Shown here one piece after another: positions 32,825-44,175 of a stretch of 64,000 nt of DNA. Source of the stretch: Orychophragmus violaceus (taxonomy: Eukaryota > Streptophyta > Magnoliopsida > Brassicales > Brassicaceae). The DNA lies in assembly GCA_030180135.1 (NCBI GenBank), contig CM058232.1, positions 93,546,630 through 93,610,629 on the forward strand, given 5' to 3'. Positions within the stretch are counted from its first letter, which is position 1, and every line of letters begins with the position of its first letter. The notes under the pieces are model-generated. The model was not told the origin of the DNA, did no database searches, and saw only the letters and a program-made list of their open reading frames with translations. A program made the position numbers and the translations under genes.

Positions 32825-34048
32825 AAACTGTCTCTGTTGTTGCCCGAGAGGGTTTTTAATTTCTTTTTCAAACTTTGGTTGCCCAAGGGGGCTTTTTGTT
32901 CGAACTCGGGGACACCATGTCCTCTTTTTTTTTTATGAATTGCTTTAAAATCTTGCATGCCTTAGCATAGATTTTACTGTTTTTAGCGCTTTAGCATAAA
33001 GTTTGGCCGTTATAGCGACTTGAACCTCCTCAGAGTGGTCGACAAATAACTCGTCTCGAATTGCCTTAGGGAGTTCTTTGCGAACTTTTGTGTCGATCGT
33101 ACTCGAGGTACGACTACTTCGTAGTGTAAGATCTGAGCTTAACGCTGGATGCTTTCAAAGAATTGCTGAATATAAGGACGAATCGAAGTGGACTTACCAA
33201 GGTTGTTTGCTTGAATAACTGTCTGGACTTTGTTGTCTTTTTTCTTGGAGGGAGGAGGTAGTCCCCCAATTCTTTTAATCCGTATAAGGTTTAGAAGAAT
33301 TATTGGTTTTGGAGGGATCGCTCTGGATCTTTTTTGGGACGATCATTTCAGCTCGTTCGAGTTGGAAGGACCATTTCGGGTCGCTTGTTTTGGGCTGATC
33401 ATTTCAGCTCGTTCGAATTGGAAGGACCATTTTGGTTCGCTTGTTTTGGGACGGTCATTTCAGCTCGTCCGATTTGGAAGGACCGTTTTAGGTCGCTTTG
33501 TTTGAAGGGATAATTTCATATCACTTTATTTCTTGGAGAGATAATTTCATATCACTTGATTTTTGAAGAGATAATTTCATATCGCTTGATTTTGGGGGAG
33601 GCCGTTTGAGGTCCCTCAGAAGGGATAATTTCATATCGCTTGACTTTGGGGGGAGGCCGTTTGAGGTCTCTCGGAAGGGATAATTTCATATCACTTGATT
33701 TTGGGAGAGGCCGTTTCAGGTCGCTCTGAAAGGATAACTTAATATCGTTTGTTTTAGAAGAGATAATTTCATATCACTTCGGCTTTTGAAGAGATAATTT
33801 CATATCACTTTTTGGGAATGTATTGGTGAGGTATTTCGCAATGACTCTAACCTGTACGACAGAAAGAAGCATTGGATTAAGAGACTTATCTTTGATTTCA
33901 CAAAGATAAGCTAGTGTGACTTCGTCAGAAGTTGCTGAGCTCGGTAAGAGCTTTGTGTTTGGGGGGTGGCTGCGCTCGAAGTCGAGCTGCCTACGTACCC
34001 TTTTAAGAGGATCAAGCCATTTCGTAGTTCGATTATGTTGTCGTACCC
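32825..34048. other. Variable region of element G between antisense gene and pol
   Basis: Noncoding. It contains the tandem array 33341-33810 and otherwise unremarkable sequence up to the pol stop codon at 34049. Confidence 0.6.
33341..33810. repeat. Tandem repeats in 3' variable region of element G
   Basis: Three units of about 56 bp (each two 28-bp halves: gatcatttcagctcgttcg..., gaccatttcgggtcgcttg...) at 33341-33508. Then about ten shorter units built from gataatttcatatcactt and ggccgtttgaggtc to about 33810. The two sets share the pattern atttca-tc-cttg and may derive from one ancestral unit. Confidence 0.85.
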
Positions 34049-37006
34049 CTAGTGGAAGTACTTTTTGAGGTTGATGATGTTCCAAAGTCGTAGTTCAGGT
34101 TTCTGGGTTTCCACCGACTTGAGTCGGTAGACCCCGTCCTTTACAACATCGGTGACCTGGTAAGGACCTTCCCACTTTGCTCCTAACTTCCCAGCGTGTT
34201 CTTCCTTTTTATGGTCGAACACTTTCCGTAAGACGAGCTCTCCTACTTGAAACCTTCGAGTTTTGATCTTGGAAGCGTAGTAACGAGCTGCGGCTTGTTG
34301 GTAGTTCTGGATTCGAGCTAGTGCGAGGTTCCTCTTTTCTTCGACGAGATCGAGCTCGTCAGTTATCATCTTGTTATTGAGTTCCTCTTGTCGTGGGCAT
34401 TCCTCTTTGCGGATGCTTGATACGAGGATTTCGGCTGGTACTACCGCCTCGATCCCGTAAGCCAGCGAGAAGGGAGTCTCGCCGGTGGATTTGCGGGGGG
34501 TAGTCCGGTAGGCCCAGAGTACGGCTGGGAGCTCGTCACTCCAGCTTGTTTTGCACTCATTGAGTCTTTTCTTGAGGCTATTCATGATTGCCTTGTTACC
34601 CGCTTCCGCCAGTCCATTCCCTTGGGGATAGCGTGGCGTTGAGTAAGTCAGCTTTATATTCCACGTTCTGCAGAACTCCTTGAAGGCGTTTGATATGAAC
34701 TGGGAACCGTTATCAGTGACGATTTCGTGGGGTAGTCCGTGCCGGCAAACGATGTTTCGCCAGACGAACTCCTTGACGTGAACGTCTTTGACCTTTTGGT
34801 ACGACTCTGCTTCAATCCATTTGTTGAAGTAGTCCGTCATCACCAACAAGTGTGTGACTTTCTTTTTGCCGGATGTGACTAGGGGCCCCACGTTGTCCAT
34901 TCCCCACCGCATGAATGGGTATGGCGATGAGATAGAGGAGAGTTTCTCCGATGCTTGGTGGATAATTGGGGCGTGCTTTTGGCACTTGTCGCATTTGTTG
35001 GAGAAGGACTCGCATTCGGTGGCCATTGTCGGCCAAAAATAACCTTGCCTTTTGATTCGCACGGCCAATGCTCGTCCTCCGGAATGGCTTCCGCAGGATC
35101 CGTCGTGTGCTTGTGTAATCACGGCTAGGGCTTGCTTTTTGTTAAGGAATTTAAGGTAAGGTCCGGAGAGACTCCTTTTGAAGAGCTCTCCTTGTGTGAC
35201 GCAGTACCTTGCACTTTGTGTTTTGAGTTTCCGTGCCTCCCACTTGTCGTCCGGAACTTCGCCATTTGTAATGTATCGAATGATTGGAGTTCTCCAATAT
35301 TTGTCATTGTTAGGCTCGGGTCCTTGACTAGCGGATGCGGGTTGGATCGGTCCGTCGGGGACGTTCGCGACGTACACGGCTGTTCTCGGATCGAGGTCAT
35401 CATCAATCTTGATGATGTCGCGACTGGTGTCCTCGGGACATTCTTTGTGCTCGACATTGTCCTTTATGGCGGGTTCGTCCTCTTTCAAGGTCAGAGCTTT
35501 TAGGGCTATGTCGATTCTTGGTTTCTCGATCCTTTCGACCGGTATGATCCTTTTAAGGTTAGGATCCGATGTCGACGCTAATGCGGCTAGGGCATTGGCT
35601 GCGGTGTTTTCCCCGCGTGGGATTCGCGTTAGATCAAAGAATTCGATTTGTTCTGCGAGCGTGTGGACTACCCGTAGGTATGCTTCCATCCGTTCGTCTC
35701 TGGCCTCGTAGTCGCCATGATACTGGCTCGTGACCAATTGGGAATCGCTGAAGGCGTCAACTTCCCGGGCTCCTATTGCTATCGCTAGTCTGAGCCCGGC
35801 TATTAACGCTTCGTATTCTGCTTCGTTATTTGAAGCGGCGAAGCCCAGTCTGAATGATTGTTCTAGTACTTCGCCTGTTGGGGAGACCAGTTTTACTCCG
35901 ACTCCAGATCCTTGCCTCGAGGAAGCTCCATCGACATAGAGTTTCCACCTTTGGGCCGAGGTCGGGTCGAGTTCGATGGTCGGAGGGAGCTCGATTATGA
36001 AATCTGCCAGTACTTGCGCTTTTAGGCATGTTCGAGCCTTGTATTCTATGTCGTACTCGCTAAGTTCGATAGCCCATTTGACCAATCGACCTGACTGGCT
36101 TGAACTATGAAGGATGGTTCTCAGTGGTTGAGAGGTCATCACTACGATCGAGTGCGATTGAAAGTATGGTCGGAGCTTCCGAGCTGATGTCACTAGCGCT
36201 AGGGCGAGTTTTTCCATGGCGGGGTATCTGGTTTCATCGTCGATCAAGGTCTTACTGATGTAATACACCGGCCGTTGCTCGTTTTGTTCTTCGCGAACCA
36301 GGACTCCACTTACTGCTGCCGTCGAGACAACTAGGTAGAGGTAGATGGGTTCTCCTTCTACTGGTTTCGCCAGTATGGGTGGTTCGCTCAAGTAAGCTTT
36401 GAGCTGAGTGAACGCCTCTTCGCACTTTTCATCCCAGAGGAATTTTTTGTTCGCTTTGAGCAAGTGATAGAAGGGTAGACATTTATCAGTCGACCTCGAG
36501 ATGAAACGGTTCAGAGCAGCTATTTTGCCGGTTAGGAGCTGGACTTCTCGCGTCGTTCTGGGAGATTTCATCTCTATGAACGTTGCGATCTGTTTGGGGT
36601 TCGCTTCGATCCCTCTTTCAGTTACTAGGTAACCTAGGAATTCTCCTGAGGGGACCCCGAAGGTACACTTTGCTGGGTTGAGTTTCATCCCGTATTTATT
36701 GAGAATGATAAAACATTCTTTTAGCTGTGGGATGTGATCCTCATACCTGGAAGATTTGACCAGCATATCGTCGATGTAGACTTCCATGGTTTTGCATAGG
36801 AGTCCTGAAAACATTTTGTTGACGAGGCGTTGGTAAGTTGCTCCTGCGTTTTTTAGTCCGAAGGGCATGACTTTGTAGCAGTATGTGCCTCGATCAGTTA
36901 TGAACGAAGTCTTTTCTTGGTCCTCGGGGTTCATTAATATTTGATTGTACCCCGAGAAAGCGTCCATGAAGGATAGTAGCTGGTGTCCGGCGGTGGCTTC
37001 GACCAA
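34049..37006 (-). CDS. Pol of element G: partial RT, two RNase H domains, integrase (985 aa)
   Basis: Uninterrupted frame. RT palm with D14 (FMDAFSGY) and YIDD at 77-80. First RNase H-like region ~190-300. Second, archaeal-type RNase H ~354-470 (WKLYVDGASS, NNEAEYEAL). Integrase zinc finger H634, H641, C672, C675; integrase core D704, D765, E801; C-terminal tail with a GAKWEGPYQV motif. The RT fingers, protease and most of gag are missing: the frame is joined to gag by a deletion near 37010-37025. The Met at 37006 is only the first available in frame. Catalytic residues all remain, yet the protein lacks the RT amino end. Confidence 0.9.
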   Translation of the reverse strand: MVEATAGHQLLSFMDAFSGYNQILMNPEDQEKTSFITDRGTYCYKVMPFGLKNAGATYQRLVNKMFSGLLCKTMEVYIDDMLVKSSRYEDHIPQLKECFIILNKYGMKLNPAKCTFGVPSGEFLGYLVTERGIEANPKQIATFIEMKSPRTTREVQLLTGKIAALNRFISRSTDKCLPFYHLLKANKKFLWDEKCEEAFTQLKAYLSEPPILAKPVEGEPIYLYLVVSTAAVSGVLVREEQNEQRPVYYISKTLIDDETRYPAMEKLALALVTSARKLRPYFQSHSIVVMTSQPLRTILHSSSQSGRLVKWAIELSEYDIEYKARTCLKAQVLADFIIELPPTIELDPTSAQRWKLYVDGASSRQGSGVGVKLVSPTGEVLEQSFRLGFAASNNEAEYEALIAGLRLAIAIGAREVDAFSDSQLVTSQYHGDYEARDERMEAYLRVVHTLAEQIEFFDLTRIPRGENTAANALAALASTSDPNLKRIIPVERIEKPRIDIALKALTLKEDEPAIKDNVEHKECPEDTSRDIIKIDDDLDPRTAVYVANVPDGPIQPASASQGPEPNNDKYWRTPIIRYITNGEVPDDKWEARKLKTQSARYCVTQGELFKRSLSGPYLKFLNKKQALAVITQAHDGSCGSHSGGRALAVRIKRQGYFWPTMATECESFSNKCDKCQKHAPIIHQASEKLSSISSPYPFMRWGMDNVGPLVTSGKKKVTHLLVMTDYFNKWIEAESYQKVKDVHVKEFVWRNIVCRHGLPHEIVTDNGSQFISNAFKEFCRTWNIKLTYSTPRYPQGNGLAEAGNKAIMNSLKKRLNECKTSWSDELPAVLWAYRTTPRKSTGETPFSLAYGIEAVVPAEILVSSIRKEECPRQEELNNKMITDELDLVEEKRNLALARIQNYQQAAARYYASKIKTRRFQVGELVLRKVFDHKKEEHAGKLGAKWEGPYQVTDVVKDGVYRLKSVETQKPELRLWNIINLKKYFH

Positions 37007-38104
37007 CCGGAGAATGCCCTGATATGGGCTTTGGGGCCCGACTTCCCGGAGAATTCCGGAAATTTAGTTTTCTTGATTTCTCGGATTCTCGCGAAGGCGA
37101 TCCGGTCTGTGAACGGCGTTTGTCGCGTTTCTTCGATCACTCGATCGATGTCAGGTGCCGCGCTTGTTGCCATGTGAACTTTGGAGCTCAGATTGACGAA
37201 CTGAGCCTTAGCTTGTTCAATATACTGTCTAATCATATCGTGGTCGTCGCCCGTCGTAGGTGCGAACTGGGCTTGTGCTTTATTGGACATTTGTCCAAGG
37301 AAAGTGGGGTCGAGGAGATCGATTGTTGGAAACGATCCCGTCTGGCCGACATGCGGCGTTCGGAACTGTACCGTATTTGACCCGTTAGCGGGTCATGAGC
37401 TCGAGGCAAAGGCAGAGCCTCCTAGTTGCCTTGGCCGGATATTCGAACTACTCGGGAAAGGTGGTGGCCCGGGTAATGGTCGACTACCCGATCCGGTTGG
37501 ATCTGGGATCGCCGAGTTCGAACCGAATGGGGTCGGAGTCGCGATGGGCGTCATTATAGGGCGAAAACCGCTATTTGACGTACTGACGAAATTCCCCGAC
37601 GTTCCCGGTGGAGTTACTACCTGGGAGAAGTCCAAGCGTGTGCACGGTGGGGGACTTATGGGGGTTCGTGGATCGTGTGTTGATCTCCCCCTGGTTTTGG
37701 CTGGCGAGCTCTTCAAGACGGGCGTTGATGCGCCTTTCTTGTTCGCCGAGTTGCGCGACCAGAGAGCGATTTGCGATCTCTTGGGACCTTGCGCTTGCCT
37801 CATTATTTCTCGTTCGATCCACCAATAGGCTTAACATCGAACGGATTTCAGCAAGATCATTTGGCCCTTGTCTATGTGGATCAGAAGGCAGTGGCGAATT
37901 GGGTCTGGTTGTTCCAGATCCGCCTCTAGGGGTGGGAATCGAATCATTTCTCATCCATACCCAGTTTCTGCTCGGATCGTTAGTTCCTGACAAAACGTTT
38001 GTCGGAGTCTGGCTCGTCGCAATTGTTTGAGCGACTGAGCCGGCTGGTGCCGAGGTCGTGGAGACTGAGACAGAACTCGTCAACACTCCATCGGTCTGAC
38101 CCAT
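37007..38104 (-). pseudogene. Broken gag of element G
   Basis: The amino part begins at 38104 (MGQTDGVLTSSV...) with a proline/serine-rich, coiled-coil segment (LAEIRSMLSLLVDRT). Frameshifts occur near 37580 and 37390, and it resumes at 37290 with a segment ending FPEFSGKSGPKAHIRAF. That motif normally opens the retrotransposon gag domain, and here the sequence jumps into RT. The gag domain proper, zinc knuckle and protease are deleted. Confidence 0.8.
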
Positions 38105-38250
38105 GATCCTTACCCCGGTGGTGTTCTGGGGAACGTTGTCGACCGTTTAAGGGTGGTCAACCGGTGGTGTGGCGCTGGGAGAGCCAGATTGGTCGGGATT
38201 CATCTTGATCTATCGGATCTAAGATCTGATTCTTAAGACAGGAATAGATG

Positions 38251-38268
38251 TCCCCACAGTCGGCGCCA
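38251..38268 (-). other. Primer-binding site of element G
   Basis: The minus strand reads TGGCGCCGACTGTGGGGA, 2 nt from the 5' LTR. TGGCGCC... sites are usual for Tat/Athila elements (tRNA-Asp-type primer). The tRNA assignment is from general knowledge. Confidence 0.85.
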
Positions 38269-38270
38269 AA

Positions 38271-38807
38271 TGTGAGATCTTGGATTCACACTAAGAATTT
38301 GTATTCGTGGATTTGGACTTTAGGATATAGAAACGGTATAGTTTCCTATGAATCAAAGACTTTATTGAGATTGATCGTCGAGATAGAACAAACACAATCG
38401 AAAGGAGAGTACAAAGTATGATGATCGAGCTATCTAGTCGAAGTGTTCTAAGTTAGGGTTGGAATGTCTTGAATGAGTCGCCACTTCTTCTTTTAAATAG
38501 TCTCGACTCTGACCTCTCTGTTCCGATATTTCGGCCTTTCCTTCGTAACGATCCCCGTGATTCTCGCGGATCAGTTGAACTGGAAAAGACCGAGTCACTC
38601 TATCTCCACATCGTCTCCTGCCGAGCTCGAGATCGATCACCTCTTACTTTGGTATCGCTTGGGCCTTGTCAAAGTGTCGTTCATTCAGGCCCAGCAAAAG
38701 AATCGGCTCGTCTCTTCGTCTCTGATTCTAGAACGGGCTCGTGGATACGGGCCTTTGTCTTGTTTATTAATGGGCCGGATTTCCTAGAGGAAAATCCAGT
38801 ACCAACA
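38271..38807 (-). repeat. 5' LTR of element G (537 bp)
   Basis: Same length as the left LTR, with TG...CA ends and flanking gttat at 38808-38812. Confidence 0.93.
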
Positions 38808-38812
38808 GTTAT

Positions 38813-38825
38813 GATGACCTCATCA
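38813..38825 (-). repeat. Remaining end of element C 3' LTR
   Basis: gatgacctcatca equals the last 13 bases of the right LTR of C (42488-42500). A reverse purine tract (taccctcc) follows on the internal side. Confidence 0.85.
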
Positions 38826-39197
38826 TACCCTCCATATTCAAGAAGTTTTGACCTCAAAACTTGATCACCTGCACATAGATAAGTCAAGTTAGTCCAGTGA
38901 AGTGAATGACGGTTTAGAAGATTACCTTGGGAATCATTTTGATTCTGGTGGATTTTTTGAGCATTCAGTGGTTCTTATTTGAGTAAATAGGATAGCAGTA
39001 ATCCTCTTATTTGGGCTGTTATGGCGTCTCCTTTGCTTACCTTGCTTCTGCTCTCCTTAAGACCTGCAAATATCTCATCACTTTGCCAAGAAACAAGTGT
39101 GTTATAGGTTTCTTATGATAAGATGAAACAGTTTCCTTGACAAAGGGTGTTTCTACACAAGGAATCACACCTCTGTAATCTGCATTTTCCTTTAGTT
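38826..39197 (-). other. 3' internal noncoding region of element C
   Basis: About 370 bp between the gag remnant and the 3' LTR. Starts with a reverse polypurine tract. Only short open frames; no pol homology recognised. Confidence 0.5.
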
Positions 39198-40461
39198 CTA
39201 ACAATTCAGTAGCACACACTTAGGAGTAAGTGGAACAAGGCTTGTTAAGTTATGGCTTACTTGAAGAACATGTTGAATGTTCTTGATAGGCATCTGATCT
39301 GGAGGTTTCTCCTTGATGTTCTCCTTTTCTCTTATGCCTTGATCAGCCTGAACACTTAGTGTAAGGACTATTTCTGAGCTTCTCTTCACATTTTCTTCTC
39401 CCTTGTGCTTTATATCTGTAGAGATACTCATTGGGAAGAACAAGTGCATTATATCTATTCTTGGAATAGTAAAAACAGATTGTATGATACTTGTACTTAC
39501 ATCTGCCTTTGAAAAAATCAGGTTTGGTAGTGTACTCTGACTCCTATGCTCTTCCTCTGATTTTGTTCCTGATTCAAAATCCTTGGGAAAATACAAGTGC
39601 GTGAGTCTTGAATTGGAAATTAAACTATCAGATTGCATAAAGCTATCATTTGTGTCAGTTACTTCCAATTTCAACTCTGATGTTATATCTTTGAAAAACT
39701 TCCTAGATGGACAATTTGTGGCAAAATGCTCTCTCCTATGGTATCTATAACATGTTGGCTTTTTGGAATTCACAAAGTTAGAACACTTACCTGCTGTTGC
39801 ATGTTTAACAGCTTGAGTGAGGCATCAAAACTAGGTCCGGTTGCATTGGGTGAAGCTTTGTGGCTCTGCTTCTGCTCTTGCTTATTTGGGTGCAACATCT
39901 CCATGATCTTCTGCCATTGCTGATCCTGCTTTGCTTGAAGAGTCTTTTTAGCTTCTGGATAGCAAACAAACTTGGGCTTAGGAGCAGCTTGTGCTTTGGA
40001 TGTAGTCTTCACTCCCTTGATTGTGGTTTGAAGCTTCTCCACAAATTCCTTATTCATTCTGGATTTGAGATCTCTCCAATCTATTACTTGCTTCTTAAAG
40101 ATGATTGGTGTGTTCTCCTTTAGCCACCATTCATAAGCCTTTTCTCTGAAGGCTGAGACAGCTTGTACTAGCCTCCTTTCTTCTGGAACTTTGTTAACTT
40201 GTAACCACTCCTCCATGTCATTTCCCATTGCAAGTATGCTTCAGAGTTTTTGTTTTTTTCCTTAAAACATTAGGGAACCTCTTGTTTTGGTGGTTGGCTG
40301 CCTTGTGCTTGCTCATTTGGCTGTAGCTTTCCTTGTACCAGTGAGCTTATGTTGAGCTTGTACATTGTATGAAGTAACTCCATTGTTGTTGAATGCACTC
40401 TTGCGCCTAGGTGGGTGGTACTCTCCATACATGTCTGCTTCTGAAACTTACTATCCTCCAT
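39198..40461 (-). pseudogene. Worn gypsy-type gag of element C
   Basis: Three minus-strand pieces in order. 40461-40270 is the amino end. 40228-39770 holds a retrotransposon gag domain (EEWLQVNKVPEERRLVQAVS, then AYEWWLKENTP and FVEKL). 39773-39198 holds a zinc-knuckle-like CYRYHRREHFATNC, in which the second Cys is Tyr, then a linker. Stops and frame changes separate them. With no protease or polymerase downstream, this is the only coding trace in C. Confidence 0.75.
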
Positions 40462-41314
40462 GTCACTGATTCAGTACCTGAAACAATAAGCTCAAACTGT
40501 ATCAATATGTTCTGAAGTTATTTATCTTAAGCTCTGAACAAGTAGTTGCAATTGTTCAAATCTCAAGCAATTATACACAAGCTTAACACACGGTTCTAAA
40601 AACCTTTGGGAAGTTTTAAACTGACTCTAGGACAGCTTGAAATCGATTTAGGAGTCAAAACTTTTCGAAAAAGTTGAAAAAGCTGGCTGGTTTTCAAAAA
40701 ATATCAAGTTTCCTTATTTGCTTGTTGCACACTATTTTTGGTAGTTTTTGAAAAAGAAAACTAAAATTTATGAATCAAGAGGAGGAGCCTTATGCCATAA
40801 CTTTCGAAATCTAAGAGTAACAAAAAGGAAAGAACATTTTTTTTTTTTTGGCTTTTGGGGTTTAATTAATCGATTCAATCAACAAAAACTTATTCTTTTC
40901 TTTTTAAACTTTTTTTTGGTTTTATAAAACAAAAACAAGAAATCATATGAACAAATAGACAGAAACAAAAGGACTTTGACACTTTTTCTTTTTGTTTTTG
41001 AGTTTGAAAACGAAATATGAAAGTAGGACAAAGAACTAAAACAAAAGAACACAAAACATACTTTTTTTAATTTAAGATGCAAAACAAAACACAGAATGAA
41101 ATAGATGAATCAAATGCAAGACAGAACAATTTTTATGGTTTTTCTTTAAGCATGCAAACAAAAATCAGAGACTATAAGCTAAGAAATATGATGAACCAAA
41201 TAATTTTTTTTTGGGTTTTAGATAGAAGATACAATGAAAACAGAAATATGAATCTAGATGAAAATGAAAACCGAAAGGATAAAGGATAGATTACACCTGA
41301 TCTAGGAACCTTTC
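40462..41314 (-). other. Leader of element C
   Basis: About 850 bp of A/T-rich leader with homopolymer tracts (for example T runs at 40840-40850 and 40900-40917). No gene seen. Confidence 0.5.
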
Positions 41315-41327
41315 GACTCTGATACCA
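41315..41327 (-). other. Primer-binding site of element C (tRNA-iMet type)
   Basis: The plus strand reads gactctgatacca, the reverse of TGGTATCAGAGTC, 2 nt before the right LTR. It shows that C is on the minus strand. Confidence 0.85.
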
Positions 41328-41329
41328 GA

Positions 41330-42500
41330 TGATGTAGCCCCAAAGATGAGACTTGACGGATAAGTTGATGGAGGAACAAGCACTGGCTTTAAAGCTCTCT
41401 TACTTGACCGAGATGGATGAAATGAATGGATGATTGACTCTCTAAATCTGGTGGGATGATTGAATCTCTCAATATGTGGTTGAACAACTTATTTGAATCA
41501 CACAAACAAGTTAATCCAAGGTTTTCTAGAGAATAGCTGAATCCCACACTTATTCAAGAGAAGAAAAAACTTTTAACAAAGACACTCTTTGAAAGAAACT
41601 TAATAATTCTTTTTGATTGATTGAAAGATACTTTACAAGTGAAGAATACAATGAGCCTTTATAGGACTCACGACTAACGGTCATATTGACCTTGAACAAG
41701 AAAGAAATCTTCTAAATAAAGTATAAAGTCGTTGGATGATCTACTTTGAACACACTTGCTTTTGGATAAGGAAGTTTGGTCCATGTGATTGATCCTATGA
41801 TTTTTGGTGATGCTAAGGACGTCTTCTATTGCTTCTGGTTGATGGTTATTGCCTCCTGGTTTCTAAATCTTGGTTTGAGACTGTGCAAACCAATTGGTCT
41901 TCATAGTTTCCATAAATATCTCCGGTTGGTTTGCTTATGTTCCAATAGGATTCCCCTGATCCTGTGTGGGCTGGTGCTTCTGAAGATGTTGTAGAGTGCT
42001 TCTAGAAGTAGTAAGAAGTCTCCTGGTTACTAAGTTCGAGTTTGGCAATATATGAACTCATGATCTTCCAAATAAGGTAAGTCTGGCATTCTTTGACTTT
42101 GACAGTGAATAACTTTCGAACCATTACTTCTTTTGGTTTGAATCCAATTATCCGTGGTCCTCAATGAGTTGAGAATCCAGAACAATTGGATTTGTTGATT
42201 GGTTTCTTATGGATTGTTCGGAGTGCTTCATTTTCTGACTGTAGGTCTCCATCAGGTCTATTGGGAAACTGCCAGATTGAGTCTTCAATATCTTCTTCAT
42301 GTGAAGTGATTTTGGGATGATTCTTATTCCTAGTGTGCTCTGGATGAGTTGGGTATGTACTCCAGGTAATGGTTTATCTGATATGATTGGTCTTGATCTC
42401 CATTTTAGCTAAGCAAAGCTCACATGTCTCCTTAGCTCTGACTGACGTAGTGGTTGAGTTAGTGAGCGCCGGGTCTGTTTTGGTTCTGATGACCTCATCA
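41330..42500 (-). repeat. 5' LTR of element C (1171 bp)
   Basis: TG...CA ends, followed by target copy tatgt (42501-42505). Very similar to 28196-29366 plus 38813-38825; differences are scattered substitutions and the 12-bp unit present only on the left. Confidence 0.9.
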
Positions 42501-42955
42501 TATGTGTAATCGTAGATTTATATTTTCGTATTAGACTTATTTTTGACCTTGTAGACTTATTTTCTCTTTGTAGACTTTCATGACGTTGTAACAAATTTTA
42601 TATGGAAGACGACAACGTCGTAGACGTGGTAGTTTTTGAAACGTTATTGCAAAATTATATTTTTTCTTAGACTTTATGTCGTTTTGTATACTTTTATGTT
42701 TTATGGTAGACTTGTTTGGTAAACTTGTATAATGTAAAATAGACTTGTTATTAATGATTTGTATACTTTTATGTTGTATGGTAGACTTGTTTGGTAAACT
42801 TGTATAATGTAAAGTAGACTTAAGTTATTAATGAAGTGTAGTTCATAGACTTAATAATTGTTAGTAAGTTGTGGTAAATTTAATAATTATTAGTAAGTTA
42901 TGGTACTTATAGTAAATTAAATATGATAGTTGTGTTGATTGGACAGTTCTAGATT

Positions 42956-43354
42956 TTGGTGTTCATCATCTTTTCCTATGGTTCTTGGAGCCTACACACA
43001 TTAAAAAAAAAATTGATTTTGCGTTTTGCAAATTTCCAGATTTACGGAAGAATCTTATCATTCATCCTATTTCCTTTCGTCCTATCCAATCTCTGCTTTT
43101 TGGTATGTCAAATAATGTTAGATTTTGGTACATGGAGATTTGAGAGAGATCGATGGATCTTTTACGTTGACAACTTCAAAGATAAGAGTAGAGGGAGTCG
43201 CATTTGTTGCATACAACATATAATTTCTTATGAAGATTTGATTGTAATGGTCTATAAAGACTATGGTTTGGATAATGGAACCCACGAAGTCGAGCTGAGC
43301 TACATACTACCAAAACATATTATTGAACTTTGGCGGTGGATACACATCCGGTAA
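42956..43354 (+). pseudogene. N-terminal fragment of a Mutator-like transposase
   Basis: An open frame of 132 residues. From about residue 55 it reads DFGTWRFERDRWIFYVDNFKD, then ISYEDLIVMVYKDYGLDNGT and EVELSYILPK. This is the pattern of the PB1-like N-terminal region of plant MuDR-type transposases (W..FYVD...ISYEDL...V..DYGLD...ELSY.LP). DNA-binding, DDE and zinc-finger parts are absent, and the frame ends within noncoding DNA. The first ~50 residues look unrelated. Confidence 0.5.
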
Positions 43355-44175
43355 GTGATGGGAATTCTCAACAATTTAACGGGTTTTTGCGTCTTTGTAA
43401 AGATCAAACCGTTAGACTTTGCGTTAAGATTAAACACATATATAATAGGAATTAGGGTCGTGAATATGTTGTAAAAAAAGAAATCAAGTAAGCAATCTCC
43501 TCCGAAAACAAAAGTTTACAATCATTCAAACCAATATTGAAAGCAAGTCTACGATAATTAACTCGACACCCAAACAAGTCTACAACCGTTCAAAAGAAAC
43601 TTATAAACAAGTCTACAATCAAAGTTGAACCAGAATCAACTCTACAATTAAGTCTACAAACACGTTACAAAATTCTATAATAATATATCATAAATATACT
43701 ATCAAATATGAATTGATATTTCAAGTATAAACGTAATTCAGTCATCATATACATGCATACATCTAACATTACATATGAAATTATTATTAAAAAAAATCTA
43801 CTATCCAAAACACCCGCAATTTAAAAAATAAATATATATGCAGAAGCACCAGACCTTCAAAATTTCCATTGCTTGATTTCATCGATACCTAGCCGAATGA
43901 CTCTTCTCACCACCACAAAATTTGGCTTTCTAAGCTGCCTCCTCTTCCGACAATCCACACAACCAAAGAACCGACATCTCCAAAAACTACAGCCGCCAAC
44001 GCCCGAGAAGCTTTAGACAAATAACGCACCCTCCACCCTAAAGAAAAACATGAAGAGTCTCGAAGAAGAAGGACAAAAGAAGAAACCTACCATGAAGAGA
44101 AGAAGAAACCTTAACAAGCTTGCTGGATGACTCGGTGTAAAAAATTTCTCCTTCGCCATTGCCATCGCCAAGGAT

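Larger units (their letters stand above)
29367..38807 (-). mobile_element. Tat-type Ty3/gypsy retrotransposon G with antisense gene
   Basis: Two 537-bp LTRs (29367-29903, 38271-38807) start TGTGAGATC and end CCAACA, flanked by perfect gttat copies (29362-29366, 38808-38812). On the minus strand a PBS beginning TGGCGCC lies 2 nt inside the right LTR and a purine tract inside the left LTR. Pol carries the two RNase H-like regions and the integrase order (RT-RNase H-aRNase H-integrase) typical of the Tat lineage. An extra gene reads antisense between pol and the 3' LTR, as reported for some Tat elements. A large deletion joins gag to RT, so the copy is not autonomous. Confidence 0.93.
28196..42500 (-). 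mobile_element. LTR element C (gag-only, non-autonomous, gypsy-type gag), split by element G
   Basis: Two LTRs begin TGATGTAGCC and end CCTCATCA. They are flanked by perfect 5-bp target copies tatgt (28191-28195 and 42501-42505). A primer-binding site of iMet type on the minus strand adjoins the right LTR. The internal region is only about 2.5 kb (38826-41329) and carries a worn gag with no protease, RT or integrase, so mobilisation must have been in trans. The left LTR is interrupted by element G, with duplication gttat. Confidence 0.88.
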
